Below, piece by piece: positions 1-8,543 of a DNA stretch of 48,158 bases. The stretch is from Acidobacteriota bacterium. Lineage in GTDB: Bacteria > Acidobacteriota > Thermoanaerobaculia > Gp7-AA8. The position numbers and the translations under genes are program-made. The notes beneath the pieces are model-generated. The model did not search any database. It saw only the letters and a program-made list of their open reading frames with translations, and was not told the DNA's origin. Where the stretch lies: the NCBI GenBank assembly GCA_019247495.1, contig JAFAOU010000138.1, forward strand, positions 1 through 48,158, given 5' to 3'. How positions within the stretch are numbered: position 1 is the first letter of the stretch; every line of letters begins with the position of its first letter.

Positions 1-90
1 GCGCTGCTCGGGCGTCAGCTCCGACTCGATGAACTTCTGCAGACTGCGCACGGGTGAACCCTTGACGCTGACGCTCTCGTCCGTGGCCAT
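1..90 (-). CDS. N-terminal fragment of an unidentified protein
   Basis: The first 30 codons of a leftward gene that runs off the window edge, starting [18 protein letters not shown]. The start is the ATG at 90-88, preceded on the minus strand by a GGAGGGG Shine-Dalgarno-like run about 5 bases upstream. It is divergent from transketolase. The fragment is hydrophilic with no signal peptide. Too little is visible to name a family. Confidence 0.55.
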   Translation of the reverse strand, partial: MATDESVSVKGSPVRSLQKFIESELTPEQR

Positions 91-134
91 CGCATCCCCT
101 CCGCGCGCTCGAATTTTGCGTGATTCGCGACGAG

Positions 135-140
135 TATAAT
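135..140 (+). promoter_or_regulatory. -10 element of the transketolase promoter
   Basis: A perfect TATAAT lies 24 bases before the transketolase ATG. It predicts a leader of roughly 17 bases that still contains the AGGAGGA ribosome site at 154-160. No convincing -35 hexamer is visible 16-18 bases upstream. Confidence 0.5.
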
Positions 141-164
141 CCCGCGCCGTCGCAGGAGGATTGG

Positions 165-2282
165 ATGCCGCAAGACCCGGAAAAGACCGCCGCCGAAGGG
201 GCCGCCGCCATCGCCGAGGCGGAGTCGCACAACGAGCCGAAAATCGGGACGAAGGACAAGCTCGAAGAGCTCTGCGTCAACACCATCCGTTTCCTGGCCA
301 TCGACGGCGTTGAAAAGGCGAAGTCGGGCCATCCCGGTGCGCCGATGGGCATGGCGGACATGGCCTTCGTGCTCTGGACCGACTTCATGCGCCACGATCC
401 GAAGGCGCCGTGGTGGCAGGATCGCGATCGCTTCGTCCTCTCCGCCGGCCACGCCTCGATGCTGCTGTATTCGTTGCTGCATCTCACCGGCTATCCGGAG
501 ATGACGATCGATGAGCTGAAGAACTTCCGGCAGTGGGGATCGAAGACCGCCGGCCATCCGGAGTACGGCGACGCGCCCGGCATCGAAGTCACCACCGGTC
601 CCCTCGGCCAGGGATTCGCGAACGGCGTCGGAATGGGCATCGCCTCGAAGATGATGGCGGCTCGCTTTAACAGCGACGACGCGTTCAAGCCAGTTCAGAA
701 TTGGATCTACGTCATCTGCTCCGATGGCGATCTCGAGGAAGGCATCAGCGCCGAGGCCGCGTCGCTGGCCGGTCACCTCGGGCTAGGAAATCTCATCTAT
801 CTGTATGACGACAACGACGTCACGCTCGACGGCGACAAGCGGCTGTCGATGTCGGAGGATGTGAAGAAGCGATTCGAGGCCGCGCACTGGCACGTGCAGA
901 AGATCGATGGACACGATCGCGATGCGGTTCGGAAGGCCATTCGCAAGGCGCAGAAGGTCACCGACAAGCCGTCGATGATCATGGCCAAGACCGTGATCGG
1001 GCAGGGGAGTCCGAAGTTCCACGGCACCTCGCGCGCGCACGGCGAACCGCTCGGCGCCGAGGAGGCTGCGGCGACGAAAGTGGCCCTCGGATGGCCGGCC
1101 GAGCCGACGTTCTATGTGCCCGATGAAGTGCGCGCCGAGTTCGCGCGCAAGGTGAAGAAGCTCGCCCGCGCGCGCAAGCAGTGGGAGAAAGGGATGGCCG
1201 AGTGGCGCGCGCGCAATCCGCAACTTGCCGCGGAGTGGGATGCGTATTGGTCCCATTCGCTGCCGGAAGGTTACGAGTTGCAGCTCGCCGAGTCCGGTAA
1301 GACCGACAAGCCGATCGCGACGCGCGAGTTGTCGAATCAGGTCATCCAGAAAATCGGCGATATCGCTCCGTTCGTCATCGGGGGCGCGGCCGATCTTGCC
1401 TCATCGACGAAGACGAATTTCAAGAATGGTGGCTCGATCGAACGGCTCAAGGACGACGTCAACGATCCGCCTCCGTTTGACCTGTTCAAAGGCAAGAACC
1501 TGCACTTCGGAATCCGCGAGCATGCCATGGGCGCCGCGCTGAACGGGATCACGCTCTACGGCCCGTTTCGAGCGCACGGCTCGACGTTCCTGATCTTCTC
1601 CGACTACATGCGCCCGGCGATTCGCCTCGCCGCGCTGATGAAGATCCCGTCAATCTTCGTCTACACGCACGACTCAGTCTTCCTCGGCGAGGACGGTCCG
1701 ACGCACCAATCGGTCGAGCAGCTTTTCTCGCTGCGCCTGATCCCGAACATGACGCTCTTCCGCCCGGCGGACGGCGTCGAAACGGGAATGGCCTGGGCGT
1801 ACGCGATCGGCAGTAAACACGAAGGCCCGACCTTGATCGTGCTGACGCGGCAGAAGGTCGACATCATCCCGCACGGCCCCGCCTTCGACCCGCATGACGT
1901 CTGGCGCGGCGCGTACGTCCTCGACGGCTACGCCGACGGCGACTTCACGTTCATCGCGACAGGCTCCGAGGTGACACTGGCGGTGCGCACGGCTGAACTG
2001 CTGCGGCAGGAAGGCATCCGCGCCCGCGTAGTCAGCGCGCCATCACTCGATCTCTTCGATCGTCAACCTGTTGACTACCAGAACGAGATCCTCGGCGACC
2101 GCAGCAGCATCGTAGCCATCGAAGCGGGCCGCTCCTCCGGCTGGTACAAGTACGTCAACCACGACGCGCTGGTCATCGGCATCGACCGCTTCGGCGCCTC
2201 GGCACCGCTCGCCGATATCGAGAAGCATTTCGGATTTACGCCGGAGGCGGTAGCGGAGAAGGTGCGGGGGTGGCGGAAGTAG
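165..2282 (+). CDS. tkt: transketolase
   Basis: Thiamine-diphosphate transketolase of about 705 residues, which moves two-carbon ketol units in the pentose phosphate pathway and is cytosolic. Visible family marks are [10 protein letters not shown] near the N-terminus, [30 protein letters not shown], the ThDP/metal segment around residues 186-215 ending in YDDN, and [10 protein letters not shown] plus [15 protein letters not shown] in the pyrimidine domain. The usual GDG triad of the metal site reads S-D-G here. The reading frame is open back to a GTG at 120, but the ATG at 165 has AGGAGGA 4 bases upstream and is preferred. The first 30 residues are an acidic Ala/Glu-rich extension. Its stop abuts the stop of the convergent nucleotidyltransferase. 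Length and motifs fit the family well. Confidence 0.95.
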   Translation: MPQDPEKTAAEGAAAIAEAESHNEPKIGTKDKLEELCVNTIRFLAIDGVEKAKSGHPGAPMGMADMAFVLWTDFMRHDPKAPWWQDRDRFVLSAGHASMLLYSLLHLTGYPEMTIDELKNFRQWGSKTAGHPEYGDAPGIEVTTGPLGQGFANGVGMGIASKMMAARFNSDDAFKPVQNWIYVICSDGDLEEGISAEAASLAGHLGLGNLIYLYDDNDVTLDGDKRLSMSEDVKKRFEAAHWHVQKIDGHDRDAVRKAIRKAQKVTDKPSMIMAKTVIGQGSPKFHGTSRAHGEPLGAEEAAATKVALGWPAEPTFYVPDEVRAEFARKVKKLARARKQWEKGMAEWRARNPQLAAEWDAYWSHSLPEGYELQLAESGKTDKPIATRELSNQVIQKIGDIAPFVIGGAADLASSTKTNFKNGGSIERLKDDVNDPPPFDLFKGKNLHFGIREHAMGAALNGITLYGPFRAHGSTFLIFSDYMRPAIRLAALMKIPSIFVYTHDSVFLGEDGPTHQSVEQLFSLRLIPNMTLFRPADGVETGMAWAYAIGSKHEGPTLIVLTRQKVDIIPHGPAFDPHDVWRGAYVLDGYADGDFTFIATGSEVTLAVRTAELLRQEGIRARVVSAPSLDLFDRQPVDYQNEILGDRSSIVAIEAGRSSGWYKYVNHDALVIGIDRFGASAPLADIEKHFGFTPEAVAEKVRGWRK

Positions 2283-2810
2283 TCAGGCGCCGCGGCGGAT
2301 GCGCTGCCAAAGGTCTTTGGCATCGCTTTTGAGGTCTGCCAAGCGTTCCTCGACCTCGGCAATCACTTTCTCAGGAGCAACTGCGAGCAGACTCGTAACG
2401 TCCCAGGCGTCTTGCGGGCCACCGGCGTCGAGCTTTAGCAGAATCAGATCCGTTGTGGTGACTGTGGGGAGCATGCGTTCCTCTGAAGGCATCGGCTCGG
2501 CGCGTTCAATCACCCGTTGTTGCCATTTCCAACGACCGACTACGACATCAATCGATTTCTCTTTCGGCGGCCGAATCTTCACTACGCCTTTCAATGGGTC
2601 ATCCAAATCTCCTCGGCGTATTTCGATGTTGGTGAGAGTGCGAATAGGTTCCCAGAGCTCATTGCTGAGGACACGCGCATCGACCGTCAGGAGGTCGACG
2701 TCGTAACTAGATCTTGGAACGCCTCGCACCGCCAAAGCTTCAGCCCCGATGAGAGCGAAAGGGATGTGCTGCTCGTCGAATAAATCAGCGACACGATCGA
2801 CGAAAGCCAC
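2283..2810 (-). CDS. nucleotidyltransferase-fold protein (AbiEii/MNT-like)
   Basis: About 175 residues. A nucleotidyltransferase-like core is visible: IPFALIGAEALAVRG followed by SSYDVDLLTVD. This matches the G-[GS] helix and D-x-D metal pair of the AbiEii/MNT-type fold, although the canonical second glycine is replaced (GAEAL). The frame is open to a GTG at 2867, but that would overlap the upstream small gene by 56 bases. The GTG at 2810-2808 lies one base after that gene's TGA (TGACGTG) and is the likely coupled start. Transcription is from the divergent promoter at 3034-3066. Proteins of this type act as toxins, antitoxins or antibiotic-modifying enzymes, so the substrate cannot be read from sequence. 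The fold call is fairly safe; a toxin-antitoxin role is inference. Confidence 0.7.
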   Translation of the reverse strand: MAFVDRVADLFDEQHIPFALIGAEALAVRGVPRSSYDVDLLTVDARVLSNELWEPIRTLTNIEIRRGDLDDPLKGVVKIRPPKEKSIDVVVGRWKWQQRVIERAEPMPSEERMLPTVTTTDLILLKLDAGGPQDAWDVTSLLAVAPEKVIAEVEERLADLKSDAKDLWQRIRRGA

Positions 2811-2811
2811 G

Positions 2812-3033
2812 TCAAAAACCCGCTTTGCTGCGTGAGTAGCGATGCCGGCCGTTCTGACGCTGCACACGGATGCGGGCGAGCGCTTCGTCGCGGGTAAGAC
2901 CGTTTGCTTTCATGTACAGCAAGAGATCTCGCTCTCCGAGTTCGAACGCGAGCTCGATCCGCTCTGCGGGCGTTAGGGCCTGCATCTCCCGATCGACTTC
3001 CTCCCGTGCCCAATCTCCAACCTTGCTGCGCAT
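2812..3033 (-). CDS. small partner protein of the nucleotidyltransferase
   Basis: A 73-residue charged, helical protein starting MRSKVGDWAREEVDREM and ending in a basic tail (RHRYSRSKAGF). It contains TPAERIELAFELGERD, which looks helical, and no membrane segment. The ATG at 3033-3031 follows a TATACT hexamer by 8 bases with no Shine-Dalgarno site, so the transcript is probably leaderless. It precedes the nucleotidyltransferase, stop and start codons being one base apart. The arrangement resembles antitoxin-first modules, but I recognise no named antitoxin family. Confidence 0.6.
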   Translation of the reverse strand: MRSKVGDWAREEVDREMQALTPAERIELAFELGERDLLLYMKANGLTRDEALARIRVQRQNGRHRYSRSKAGF

Positions 3034-3041
3034 CGCGTCCG

Positions 3042-3060
3042 AGTATACGACCGCTACAAT
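3042..3060. promoter_or_regulatory. compact bidirectional promoter
   Basis: Only 33 bases separate the divergent starts at 3033 and 3067. They hold TATACT (minus strand, 3047-3042) ending 8 bases before one ATG and TACAAT (plus strand, 3055-3060) ending 6 bases before the other. Both would start transcription at or next to the A of the start codon. The -35 regions must lie inside the opposing genes. Confidence 0.55.
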
Positions 3061-3066
3061 CCGCTG

Positions 3067-3978
3067 ATGCGCATTCGGATAGCCGTCGTTCTTCTCTTCG
3101 TCGCCACAACCGCCTTCGCCAATTTCCGCGAATTCACCGACCTCCCCAAAAATCCGGCGTTGGAACTTGCGCTGAAGCATGCGGCGGAGCAGACGCTGAA
3201 GGATTTTCCGAAGCTGACGGCGGACAATCTCGCGCTCAGCATCATCGACGTTACGAAGCCTTCCACGATCGATCGCGGCGACTGGCATGGCGATGCGCCC
3301 TTTTATCCGGCCTCGGTGGTGAAGCTGTACATCATGGCCGAGGTGTTTCATCAGAAGTTGGAAGGGGATCCGGAGGCGGCGCGAGCGCTCGGGGAGATGA
3401 TCCGGCTCTCCGACAATGACGCCACCGCGTACCTGATTGACCTCATCAGCGATACGTGTCCCGGTCCGAATCTCGAGGGACGCGCGCTGGCGAAGTTCCT
3501 GGACAAGCGGCGCGTCGTGAACCGCTGGTTCGCGTCGATGGGATACGACATCAGCGCCATGGCCAAGCCGTGGAGTTTCGGGCCGTTCGGACGCGAGAAG
3601 CAGCTCCTCGGCGGCGACGCCCGCCCGAATCGCAATCGATCGAGCGCGAATTCGTTCGCATCGTTGATGCTCTGGATCGTGCGGCATCGCGCGATTTCCG
3701 GCGCCGACAGCGACGCGATGCTCGCGCTTCTCGAACGTCCGCTGAACCCGCCGCGTGCGGATGAGAATCAGGTCAAAGAGTTCATCGGCGAGTCGTTGCC
3801 GGCAGGATCGCGAGAGTGGTCGAAAGCGGGTTGGACGTCGGAAGTCCGTCACGATGCCGCGTACATCGAGCTGCCCGGCGGACGGAAGATCATCCTGGTC
3901 ATCATGACGCGCGGGACGGCCGACGATGTGAAGCTGATCCCGGCCATCGCGAAGAGCGTGCTCAGCGAGTTGCAGTAG
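3067..3978 (+). CDS. class A beta-lactamase-like serine hydrolase, exported
   Basis: 303 residues with a signal peptide (about 1-18, cut after AFA). The penicillin-recognising fold is shown by S83-V-V-K86 (SxxK), S115-D-N117 (SDN) and K253-A-G255 in the KTG position. The E-x-x-L-N omega-loop motif that supplies the deacylating Glu166 of true class A beta-lactamases is not visible; the stretch between SDN and KAG has only a Gly/Arg-rich segment (FGPFGREKQLLGGDARPN). It may therefore be a D,D-peptidase or other serine hydrolase acting on periplasmic muropeptides rather than a resistance enzyme. The ATG is 6 bases after a TACAAT -10 with no Shine-Dalgarno site, so it is predicted leaderless. Confidence 0.8.
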   Translation: MRIRIAVVLLFVATTAFANFREFTDLPKNPALELALKHAAEQTLKDFPKLTADNLALSIIDVTKPSTIDRGDWHGDAPFYPASVVKLYIMAEVFHQKLEGDPEAARALGEMIRLSDNDATAYLIDLISDTCPGPNLEGRALAKFLDKRRVVNRWFASMGYDISAMAKPWSFGPFGREKQLLGGDARPNRNRSSANSFASLMLWIVRHRAISGADSDAMLALLERPLNPPRADENQVKEFIGESLPAGSREWSKAGWTSEVRHDAAYIELPGGRKIILVIMTRGTADDVKLIPAIAKSVLSELQ

Positions 3979-4007
3979 CAGTCGTGCTACGCTGACCTCT
4001 CACGAAA

Positions 4008-4433
4008 ATGGCTTGGTGGGTCTGGGTTCTCGTCGCATTTCTGCTGCTCACGATCGAGTTTTTCGCGACGACTGCACACGTCGGATTCTTCGCGGTCGGC
4101 GCGTTTCTCGTCGCGCTCATCGTCGGCGTTGGCATCCCGATGCCGCTGTGGGGACAGCTCCTCACGTTTTCGATCTCGTCGGTCATCCTACTGATCTTCG
4201 TGCGGCCGATCGTCGTGCGAAAACTCGGCTTCAACATCACGAAAGTGGTCGACTCGCTCGTTGGTGAGCAGGCCATCGCGCTCGGCGATCTGCCGGTCTC
4301 AGCAGAAGGAAAAGCGGAGATGCGGGGAAGTAGCTGGACGGCGCGCAATGTTGGAGAGACACCACTGACAAAAGGTCAACGCTGCATCGTCGAAGAGGTC
4401 GTCGGGCTGACGATCTATGTACGCGCATCGTAA
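4008..4433 (+). CDS. NfeD family membrane protein
   Basis: 141 residues, with about three N-terminal membrane segments (residues 4-75: WVWVLVAFLLL, VGFFAVGAFLVALIVG, LLTFSISSVILLIF) followed by a C-terminal OB-fold-like soluble domain containing GEQAIALGDL and KGQRCIVEEVVGLTIYV. This is the short NfeD form that partners stomatin-type SPFH proteins. It lies 21 bases upstream of such a gene, which supports a joint role in membrane microdomain organisation or protein quality control. A TACGCT hexamer sits 14 bases before the ATG. Confidence 0.88.
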   Translation: MAWWVWVLVAFLLLTIEFFATTAHVGFFAVGAFLVALIVGVGIPMPLWGQLLTFSISSVILLIFVRPIVVRKLGFNITKVVDSLVGEQAIALGDLPVSAEGKAEMRGSSWTARNVGETPLTKGQRCIVEEVVGLTIYVRAS

Positions 4434-4454
4434 ACAACCATCCGGAGGAACGTC

Positions 4455-5408
4455 ATGTCCACTCTTGTCGTAGCCATGGTCGTCGTCATCTTCGCCATGA
4501 TCATGATCAGTCGTATCGCTCGCGTCGTGCCGCAGCAGAACGCGTGGATCGTGGAGCGGCTCGGCAAGTATTCGGCGACGCTCAACGCCGGCTTCCACAT
4601 CCTCGTGCCGTTCCTCGACACCGTCCGCTACAAGCATTCGCTCAAGGAAGTTGCTCTCGACGTTCCCGAGCAGGTCTGCATCACGCGCGACAACGTGCAG
4701 GTCGCGGTCGACGGCGTGCTGTACTTCAAAGTCCTCGATCCGGCCCGCGCGTCATACGGCATCTCCGACTACACCTACGCCATCTCCCAGCTCGCCCAGA
4801 CGAATCTCCGCAGCGAGATCGGCAAGATCGAGCTCGACCGCACGTTCGAAGAGCGGACGAACATCAACCTCATGGTCGTCAGCGAAGTGGACAAAGCCTC
4901 GGAAGCATGGGGCGTGAAGGTGTTGCGCTACGAGATCAAGAACATCAATCCGCCGCAGGACGTACTGGCCGCGATGGAAAAGCAGATGCGCGCCGAACGT
5001 GAAAAGCGCGCCACGATTCTGCAGTCGGAAGGACAGCGCGACGCCGCCATCAACGCCGCCGACGGCGACAAGCAGCAGGTCATCAAGGCCTCGGAAGCGA
5101 AGAAGCAGCAGGCCATCAACGAAGCTGAAGGTCAGGCTGCGGCGATTCAGTCGGTTGCCGTCGCGACCGCAAACGGCATCAAGCAGATCGCGGACGCCAT
5201 CAAGACTCCCGGCGGTTACGAGGCGATGCAGCTTCGTCTCGCCGAGGAGTACATCAAGCAGTTCGGTCAGCTCGCGAAAAGCGGCAACTCGATGATCATC
5301 CCCGCGAACCTGAGCGACGTCAGCTCGGTCATCGCGATGGCCACGAGCGTGTTCAAGCAAACCGCGTCCGACGCGAAGATTCCGGTGAGGATTTCGCCGC
5401 AGGCGTAG
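4455..5408 (+). CDS. SPFH/stomatin-prohibitin family protein (QmcA-like)
   Basis: 317 residues. An N-terminal membrane anchor (about 1-25) is followed by the SPFH/PHB domain (VPQQNAWIVERLGKY, then PEQVCITRDNVQVAVDGVLY) and a long Ala/Glu/Lys/Gln-rich coiled coil (about 175-235). A C-terminal hydrophobic segment ends SDVSSVIAMATSVFK. Such proteins oligomerise on the inner membrane and often bind FtsH or NfeD partners. CGGAGGA sits about 6 bases before the ATG, and the 21-base gap to nfeD indicates one operon. It is followed by a repeat hairpin that probably ends transcription. Confidence 0.92.
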   Translation: MSTLVVAMVVVIFAMIMISRIARVVPQQNAWIVERLGKYSATLNAGFHILVPFLDTVRYKHSLKEVALDVPEQVCITRDNVQVAVDGVLYFKVLDPARASYGISDYTYAISQLAQTNLRSEIGKIELDRTFEERTNINLMVVSEVDKASEAWGVKVLRYEIKNINPPQDVLAAMEKQMRAEREKRATILQSEGQRDAAINAADGDKQQVIKASEAKKQQAINEAEGQAAAIQSVAVATANGIKQIADAIKTPGGYEAMQLRLAEEYIKQFGQLAKSGNSMIIPANLSDVSSVIAMATSVFKQTASDAKIPVRISPQA

Positions 5409-5414
5409 GACGAA

Positions 5415-5497
5415 GTGGATTAGTAGATTCGTAGATCAGTCGATTAGGACTTCGTTCGACTGATTCACCAATCTACTAATCCACTAATCTACTAATC
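5415..5497. repeat. palindromic intergenic repeat and likely bidirectional terminator
   Basis: A 15-base outer stem (GTGGATTAGTAGATT at 5415-5429 with its complement at 5470-5484) encloses a 9-base inner stem (ATCAGTCGA at 5435-5443 with TCGACTGAT at 5456-5464). A second direct copy of AATCTACTAATC occurs at 5486-5497. The element sits between two convergent genes, and the last codons and TAG stop of the permease lie within it. A fold-back this long should act as a terminator in both directions, although no long T-run follows. Confidence 0.75.
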
Positions 5498-6797
5498 GAC
5501 TCTGTCTCCACCACGCGTACGCCGGCAATCCCGCCGCGAGGATTGCGAATCCGATCAGGCTGTTGACCGGCGACTTCGCGATCGTGGCGATGACGACGAT
5601 CCAGCAGGAGATGGTGAAGATCGCCGTCGTGACCGGATGTCCCGGTGTGCGGAATCCCGCGGGCGGCTGGCGGCGGCGAAAGATGAAAAGCGCCAGACCC
5701 GTCAAACCGAAAAAGATGAAATCGGTCGAGACTACGTAGCCGAGGATCTGTTCGTAAGTGCCGGACAGCGTGATCACGATCGCCACGATTCCTTGCAGCG
5801 CAATCGCGACCACCGGCACGTGCGTCTTCGCGCTGATGCGGCCGACGCTGCGGAAGAAGAGGCCGTCCGCGGCCATGGCGTAGTAGACCCGCGGCGCGGT
5901 GAGCATGCTCTGGCTGAGGAAGCCGAGCGTCGAAATGGCGATGCCGGCCGCAATGAGTTGCGCGCCGCGTTCGCCGAGGGCCAGGCGCATGACCGCCGAA
6001 GCGGGCGTGGGTGTGTTCGCGAGGCCATCCGCGCCGAGCGCGCGGACGCAGATGTAGGTCACGCCGACGTAGATGGTGATCACGCCGATGATTCCGGCCA
6101 GGAGTCCGATGGGAAGATCGCGCCGCGGACGCGCCAGTTCGCCGGAGACGAAACTCGCCGTCTGCCAGCCGCCGTACGCGAACATCACCGGCGTCATGGC
6201 GGCGCCGAAGCGGATGAAAAGATCCGACGACAGCGGCGCGTCGAGCATCGCTTTCGCCGCCGCATGCGGCGCTGCGATCGTCGCGCCGGCGATGACCAGC
6301 ATCGCGATCGCCGCGAGCTTCAGCAGCATCAGCGCCGTCTGTGTGTTGCTGCCGCTGCGCACGCCGAGACAGTTGATGAGCGTGAGGATGAGCAGCGTGA
6401 CGACGGCGAGCAGCCAGTCGGGCAGGGCGATGCCGGTGAGCGTGACCACGTACTTCGCGAATGTCGCTGCGACCGCTGCCATCCCGCCACTCTGCACGAT
6501 CAGCAGCAACGCCCATCCGTACAGAAACGCGACCGATGGATGGTAGGCATCGCGCAGATACGCGTACTGCCCGCCGACCTCGGGGCGCAACGCTGCGAGC
6601 TCCGCGTACGCGAACGCACCGAGCAGCGCGATGACGCCGCCGGCCGCCCACGCCCCGATGATCAGCGCCGGCGTGTGAACCGCGCGCGCCACGACGTACG
6701 GGTTGATGAAGATGCCGGAGCCGATGATGCCGCCCATGACGATCATGGTGGCGTCGAACGCGCCGAGGCGTCGGGCCAGCCCGGGCGTCGCGCTCAC
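5484..6797 (-). CDS. APC-family amino acid permease
   Basis: 437 residues with about twelve hydrophobic segments. The APC-superfamily signature is visible at the N-terminus: LGAFDATMIVMGGIIGSGIF, the GSGIF bend of transmembrane segment 1. PEVGGQYAYLRDAY and YGGWQTASFVSGELARP are typical of the LAT/YfnA/SteT branch. It is an inner-membrane transporter or exchanger of amino acids; substrate unknown. The start is GTG at 6797-6795, inside the upstream regulator's terminal GTGA, giving a 4-base overlap and translational coupling. Its final residues (SRLVD) and stop codon are encoded by the intergenic repeat, so the original C-terminus may have differed. Confidence 0.9.
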   Translation of the reverse strand: MSATPGLARRLGAFDATMIVMGGIIGSGIFINPYVVARAVHTPALIIGAWAAGGVIALLGAFAYAELAALRPEVGGQYAYLRDAYHPSVAFLYGWALLLIVQSGGMAAVAATFAKYVVTLTGIALPDWLLAVVTLLILTLINCLGVRSGSNTQTALMLLKLAAIAMLVIAGATIAAPHAAAKAMLDAPLSSDLFIRFGAAMTPVMFAYGGWQTASFVSGELARPRRDLPIGLLAGIIGVITIYVGVTYICVRALGADGLANTPTPASAVMRLALGERGAQLIAAGIAISTLGFLSQSMLTAPRVYYAMAADGLFFRSVGRISAKTHVPVVAIALQGIVAIVITLSGTYEQILGYVVSTDFIFFGLTGLALFIFRRRQPPAGFRTPGHPVTTAIFTISCWIVVIATIAKSPVNSLIGFAILAAGLPAYAWWRQSRLVD

Positions 6798-7699
6798 GCG
6801 GGCGCACCGCAACGAACGGTGGCTACGACTTCGCTTCCCGTCCCGCGATATTCGATCGAGGAGAAGCTGACGTGACGCGCCATGATGATTCCTCGGCCGT
6901 GCCGGTCGAAGGCGCGCCGCGGATCGATCTCGAAGTAGCGCGTCCATTCGAACCCGTTCCCGCGGTCGCGAATGGTGAAGCGCAGCTCGTTGTCGCCGCG
7001 GCAGAATTCGACGTCGACGCGCTTGCCGCGGTTCTCCGGCAGCTCCAGCCGCCGCGCGACCTCCTGCGCCCATGCCCCTTCCGCGAGCAGCGCGCTCTTG
7101 TCGTCGTAGGTGATGCCGAGGTTTCCGTGCTCGACGGCATTCACCAGCAATTCCGTCAGGCCGATGACGGTGGCCTCGGCATCCGGACACGCCGTCGCGA
7201 GCACGGCCGCGAGCCCGCGCGCCTCTTCGATGGTGCGATAGGTGAAGTGCGCTTCCTCGAGAAGCTGCAGCACCTGCATCCCACGCTTCACGCGGTGCTG
7301 CAATTCGCGCGCGGCGGCCCGGTCCGTCGCGGCGGTGCGCACGACGCTGAGCAGCATCTCGGTGTCGTACGGCTTGGTCAGGTAGTAGTACGCGCCGGCT
7401 CGAATGCCTTCGATGACCTCTTCGCGGCTGACCAGCGCGCTCTGAAAGATGACCGGCAGAATCAGAAAGCGATGATCGCTCTTCATCCGGGCGAGCAGTT
7501 CGAGCCCGTCCATCCGCGGCATGGTCCGATCGAGGAGGACCAGGTCATACCGGTCGGGATGCGCATCGAGCATGGCCCAGCCCTCGACCCCATCGGCGGC
7601 GGCTTCGGTCTCGAACCCGTCCCGGCTCAGATGAGCCTCGAGCAATGCCCGATCCGCTTCGTTGTCATCAACGATCAGGACCCGCGCCTGCTCAGCCAT
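6794..7699 (-). CDS. receiver domain fused to RsbW-like HATPase
   Basis: 301 residues. Residues 1-125 form a response-regulator receiver with acidic pair D11-D12, phosphoacceptor D57 (VLLDRTMPRMDG) and K109 (LTKPYD). A helical linker follows, then an anti-sigma-factor-type HATPase_c_2 domain with N-box TELLVNAVEHGN at 181-192, IRDRGNGF and a GRGIIMARH lid. There is no HisKA helix, so this is not a classical kinase. By family knowledge such fusions act as phospho-regulated serine kinases or anti-sigma factors in partner switching. An in-frame GTG exists at 7705, but the ATG at 7699 has AGAGGTGG in good position. It overlaps the permease gene by 4 bases, suggesting that transport and this regulator are co-expressed. 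Confidence 0.88.
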   Translation of the reverse strand: MAEQARVLIVDDNEADRALLEAHLSRDGFETEAAADGVEGWAMLDAHPDRYDLVLLDRTMPRMDGLELLARMKSDHRFLILPVIFQSALVSREEVIEGIRAGAYYYLTKPYDTEMLLSVVRTAATDRAAARELQHRVKRGMQVLQLLEEAHFTYRTIEEARGLAAVLATACPDAEATVIGLTELLVNAVEHGNLGITYDDKSALLAEGAWAQEVARRLELPENRGKRVDVEFCRGDNELRFTIRDRGNGFEWTRYFEIDPRRAFDRHGRGIIMARHVSFSSIEYRGTGSEVVATVRCGAPA

Positions 7700-7754
7700 C
7701 GCCACCTCTGCCTGTTTTTCGGATGGCGGATTCTAGAACAAAGCGGGCCGGCGG

Positions 7755-8543
7755 TTACGGCCACTGCGAGTTGGAGCAGTCGCTGGTTGCTCCCAGAGGC
7801 GAAACATGCTTTCGCAGCGGGGTATCGCCGGTGGGGGGCTTCACTGCCGGTTTGCGTGCGGTTGATGCGACGACCTTGCTAATGGCGCACGCGGTCGCAC
7901 GGGGAGCGCAAGCCGAATCGTTGGTCGGGGTGGATGTGCATTTGGAACTGCCGACACCCATCAAGTAGTACGCGAGGAAGTGCGGCATTGCCGGACTCTC
8001 GGGCATCGAGTTCAGAATCACAAACTGGGCTCCGGGTTTGAAGACGATGTTGAAAGAGCCGCTCGCGTTGCTCCCGGTCAGTGTGATTCCAGCCGGATCC
8101 GCTGAGTGCTCGGTCACCCACGTATCGACCCGGCCGTTTGAGGCTGCGATCGCTTCTGCGATTCCGCGTTCGATAAAGATGTGCGCGGAGAGCTTGCCGG
8201 AAGCTTTGGGATCTTTATATTTTGCGAGGATGTCTGTCATTGAAGGACAGCAGCAGCGGAGGTGGGGAATGTCGCCGATAATGCCCGTCGGCGCGGGATC
8301 GCTGGCACCGGAGAATGTAATCGTCTCGACGTCAATAGGCGCGCAACGAAGCGAGTCATTTGGCCCGCACGCTGTTACTCCCGGCCATGAAGCGCTCACC
8401 ACCTGTTCCGGGGCGTATTGAATGACTGAAACATGGTCAGCAAACGGTGTATCTGGAAAATGAGGCAGCAGGATATGCAGTCCCGCACCACTATTCATCA
8501 TGACAACGAAGAGACCTATGAACTGAATGCTTGTAACGGACAT
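7755..8543 (-). CDS. unknown protein coupled to the CHAT protease
   Basis: 262 residues; family not recognised. Its ATG overlaps the stop of the CHAT gene (TAATG at 8545-8541), so translation is almost certainly coupled. The N-terminus is hydrophobic (SIQFIGLFVVMMNSGAGLHI) but lacks the positive charge of a standard signal peptide. The middle contains a Cys cluster (PHLRCCCPSM) and a region with alternating strand-like pattern (about 105-190, e.g. GSFNIVFKPGAQFVILNSMP). The last 75 residues are Ser/Thr/Ala/Pro/Cys-rich and look disordered. A role as substrate, inhibitor or effector of the protease is inference from coupling alone. Base composition is lower in GC than the surrounding core genes. 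Confidence 0.6.
   Translation of the reverse strand: MSVTSIQFIGLFVVMMNSGAGLHILLPHFPDTPFADHVSVIQYAPEQVVSASWPGVTACGPNDSLRCAPIDVETITFSGASDPAPTGIIGDIPHLRCCCPSMTDILAKYKDPKASGKLSAHIFIERGIAEAIAASNGRVDTWVTEHSADPAGITLTGSNASGSFNIVFKPGAQFVILNSMPESPAMPHFLAYYLMGVGSSKCTSTPTNDSACAPRATACAISKVVASTARKPAVKPPTGDTPLRKHVSPLGATSDCSNSQWP

Noticed and set aside
2812..3852. A long leftward frame across the serine hydrolase region
   Set aside because: Only its last 73 codons (from ATG 3033) are a plausible gene; the rest is antisense to a clear beta-lactamase-fold gene.
5415..5497. CRISPR-like direct repeats
   Set aside because: The 12-base units occur as inverted and adjacent copies without spacers; the structure is a hairpin repeat.
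5637..6875. A 412-codon open frame antisense to the APC permease
   Set aside because: Low-complexity Arg/Asp-rich product opposite a permease with intact family signatures.
7755..8543. Bacterial gasdermin as the CHAT partner
   Set aside because: Size and position fit, but there is no N-terminal palmitoylation Cys or recognisable gasdermin pattern, and the C-terminus is a disordered Ser/Pro/Cys tail. Only structure prediction could revive it.
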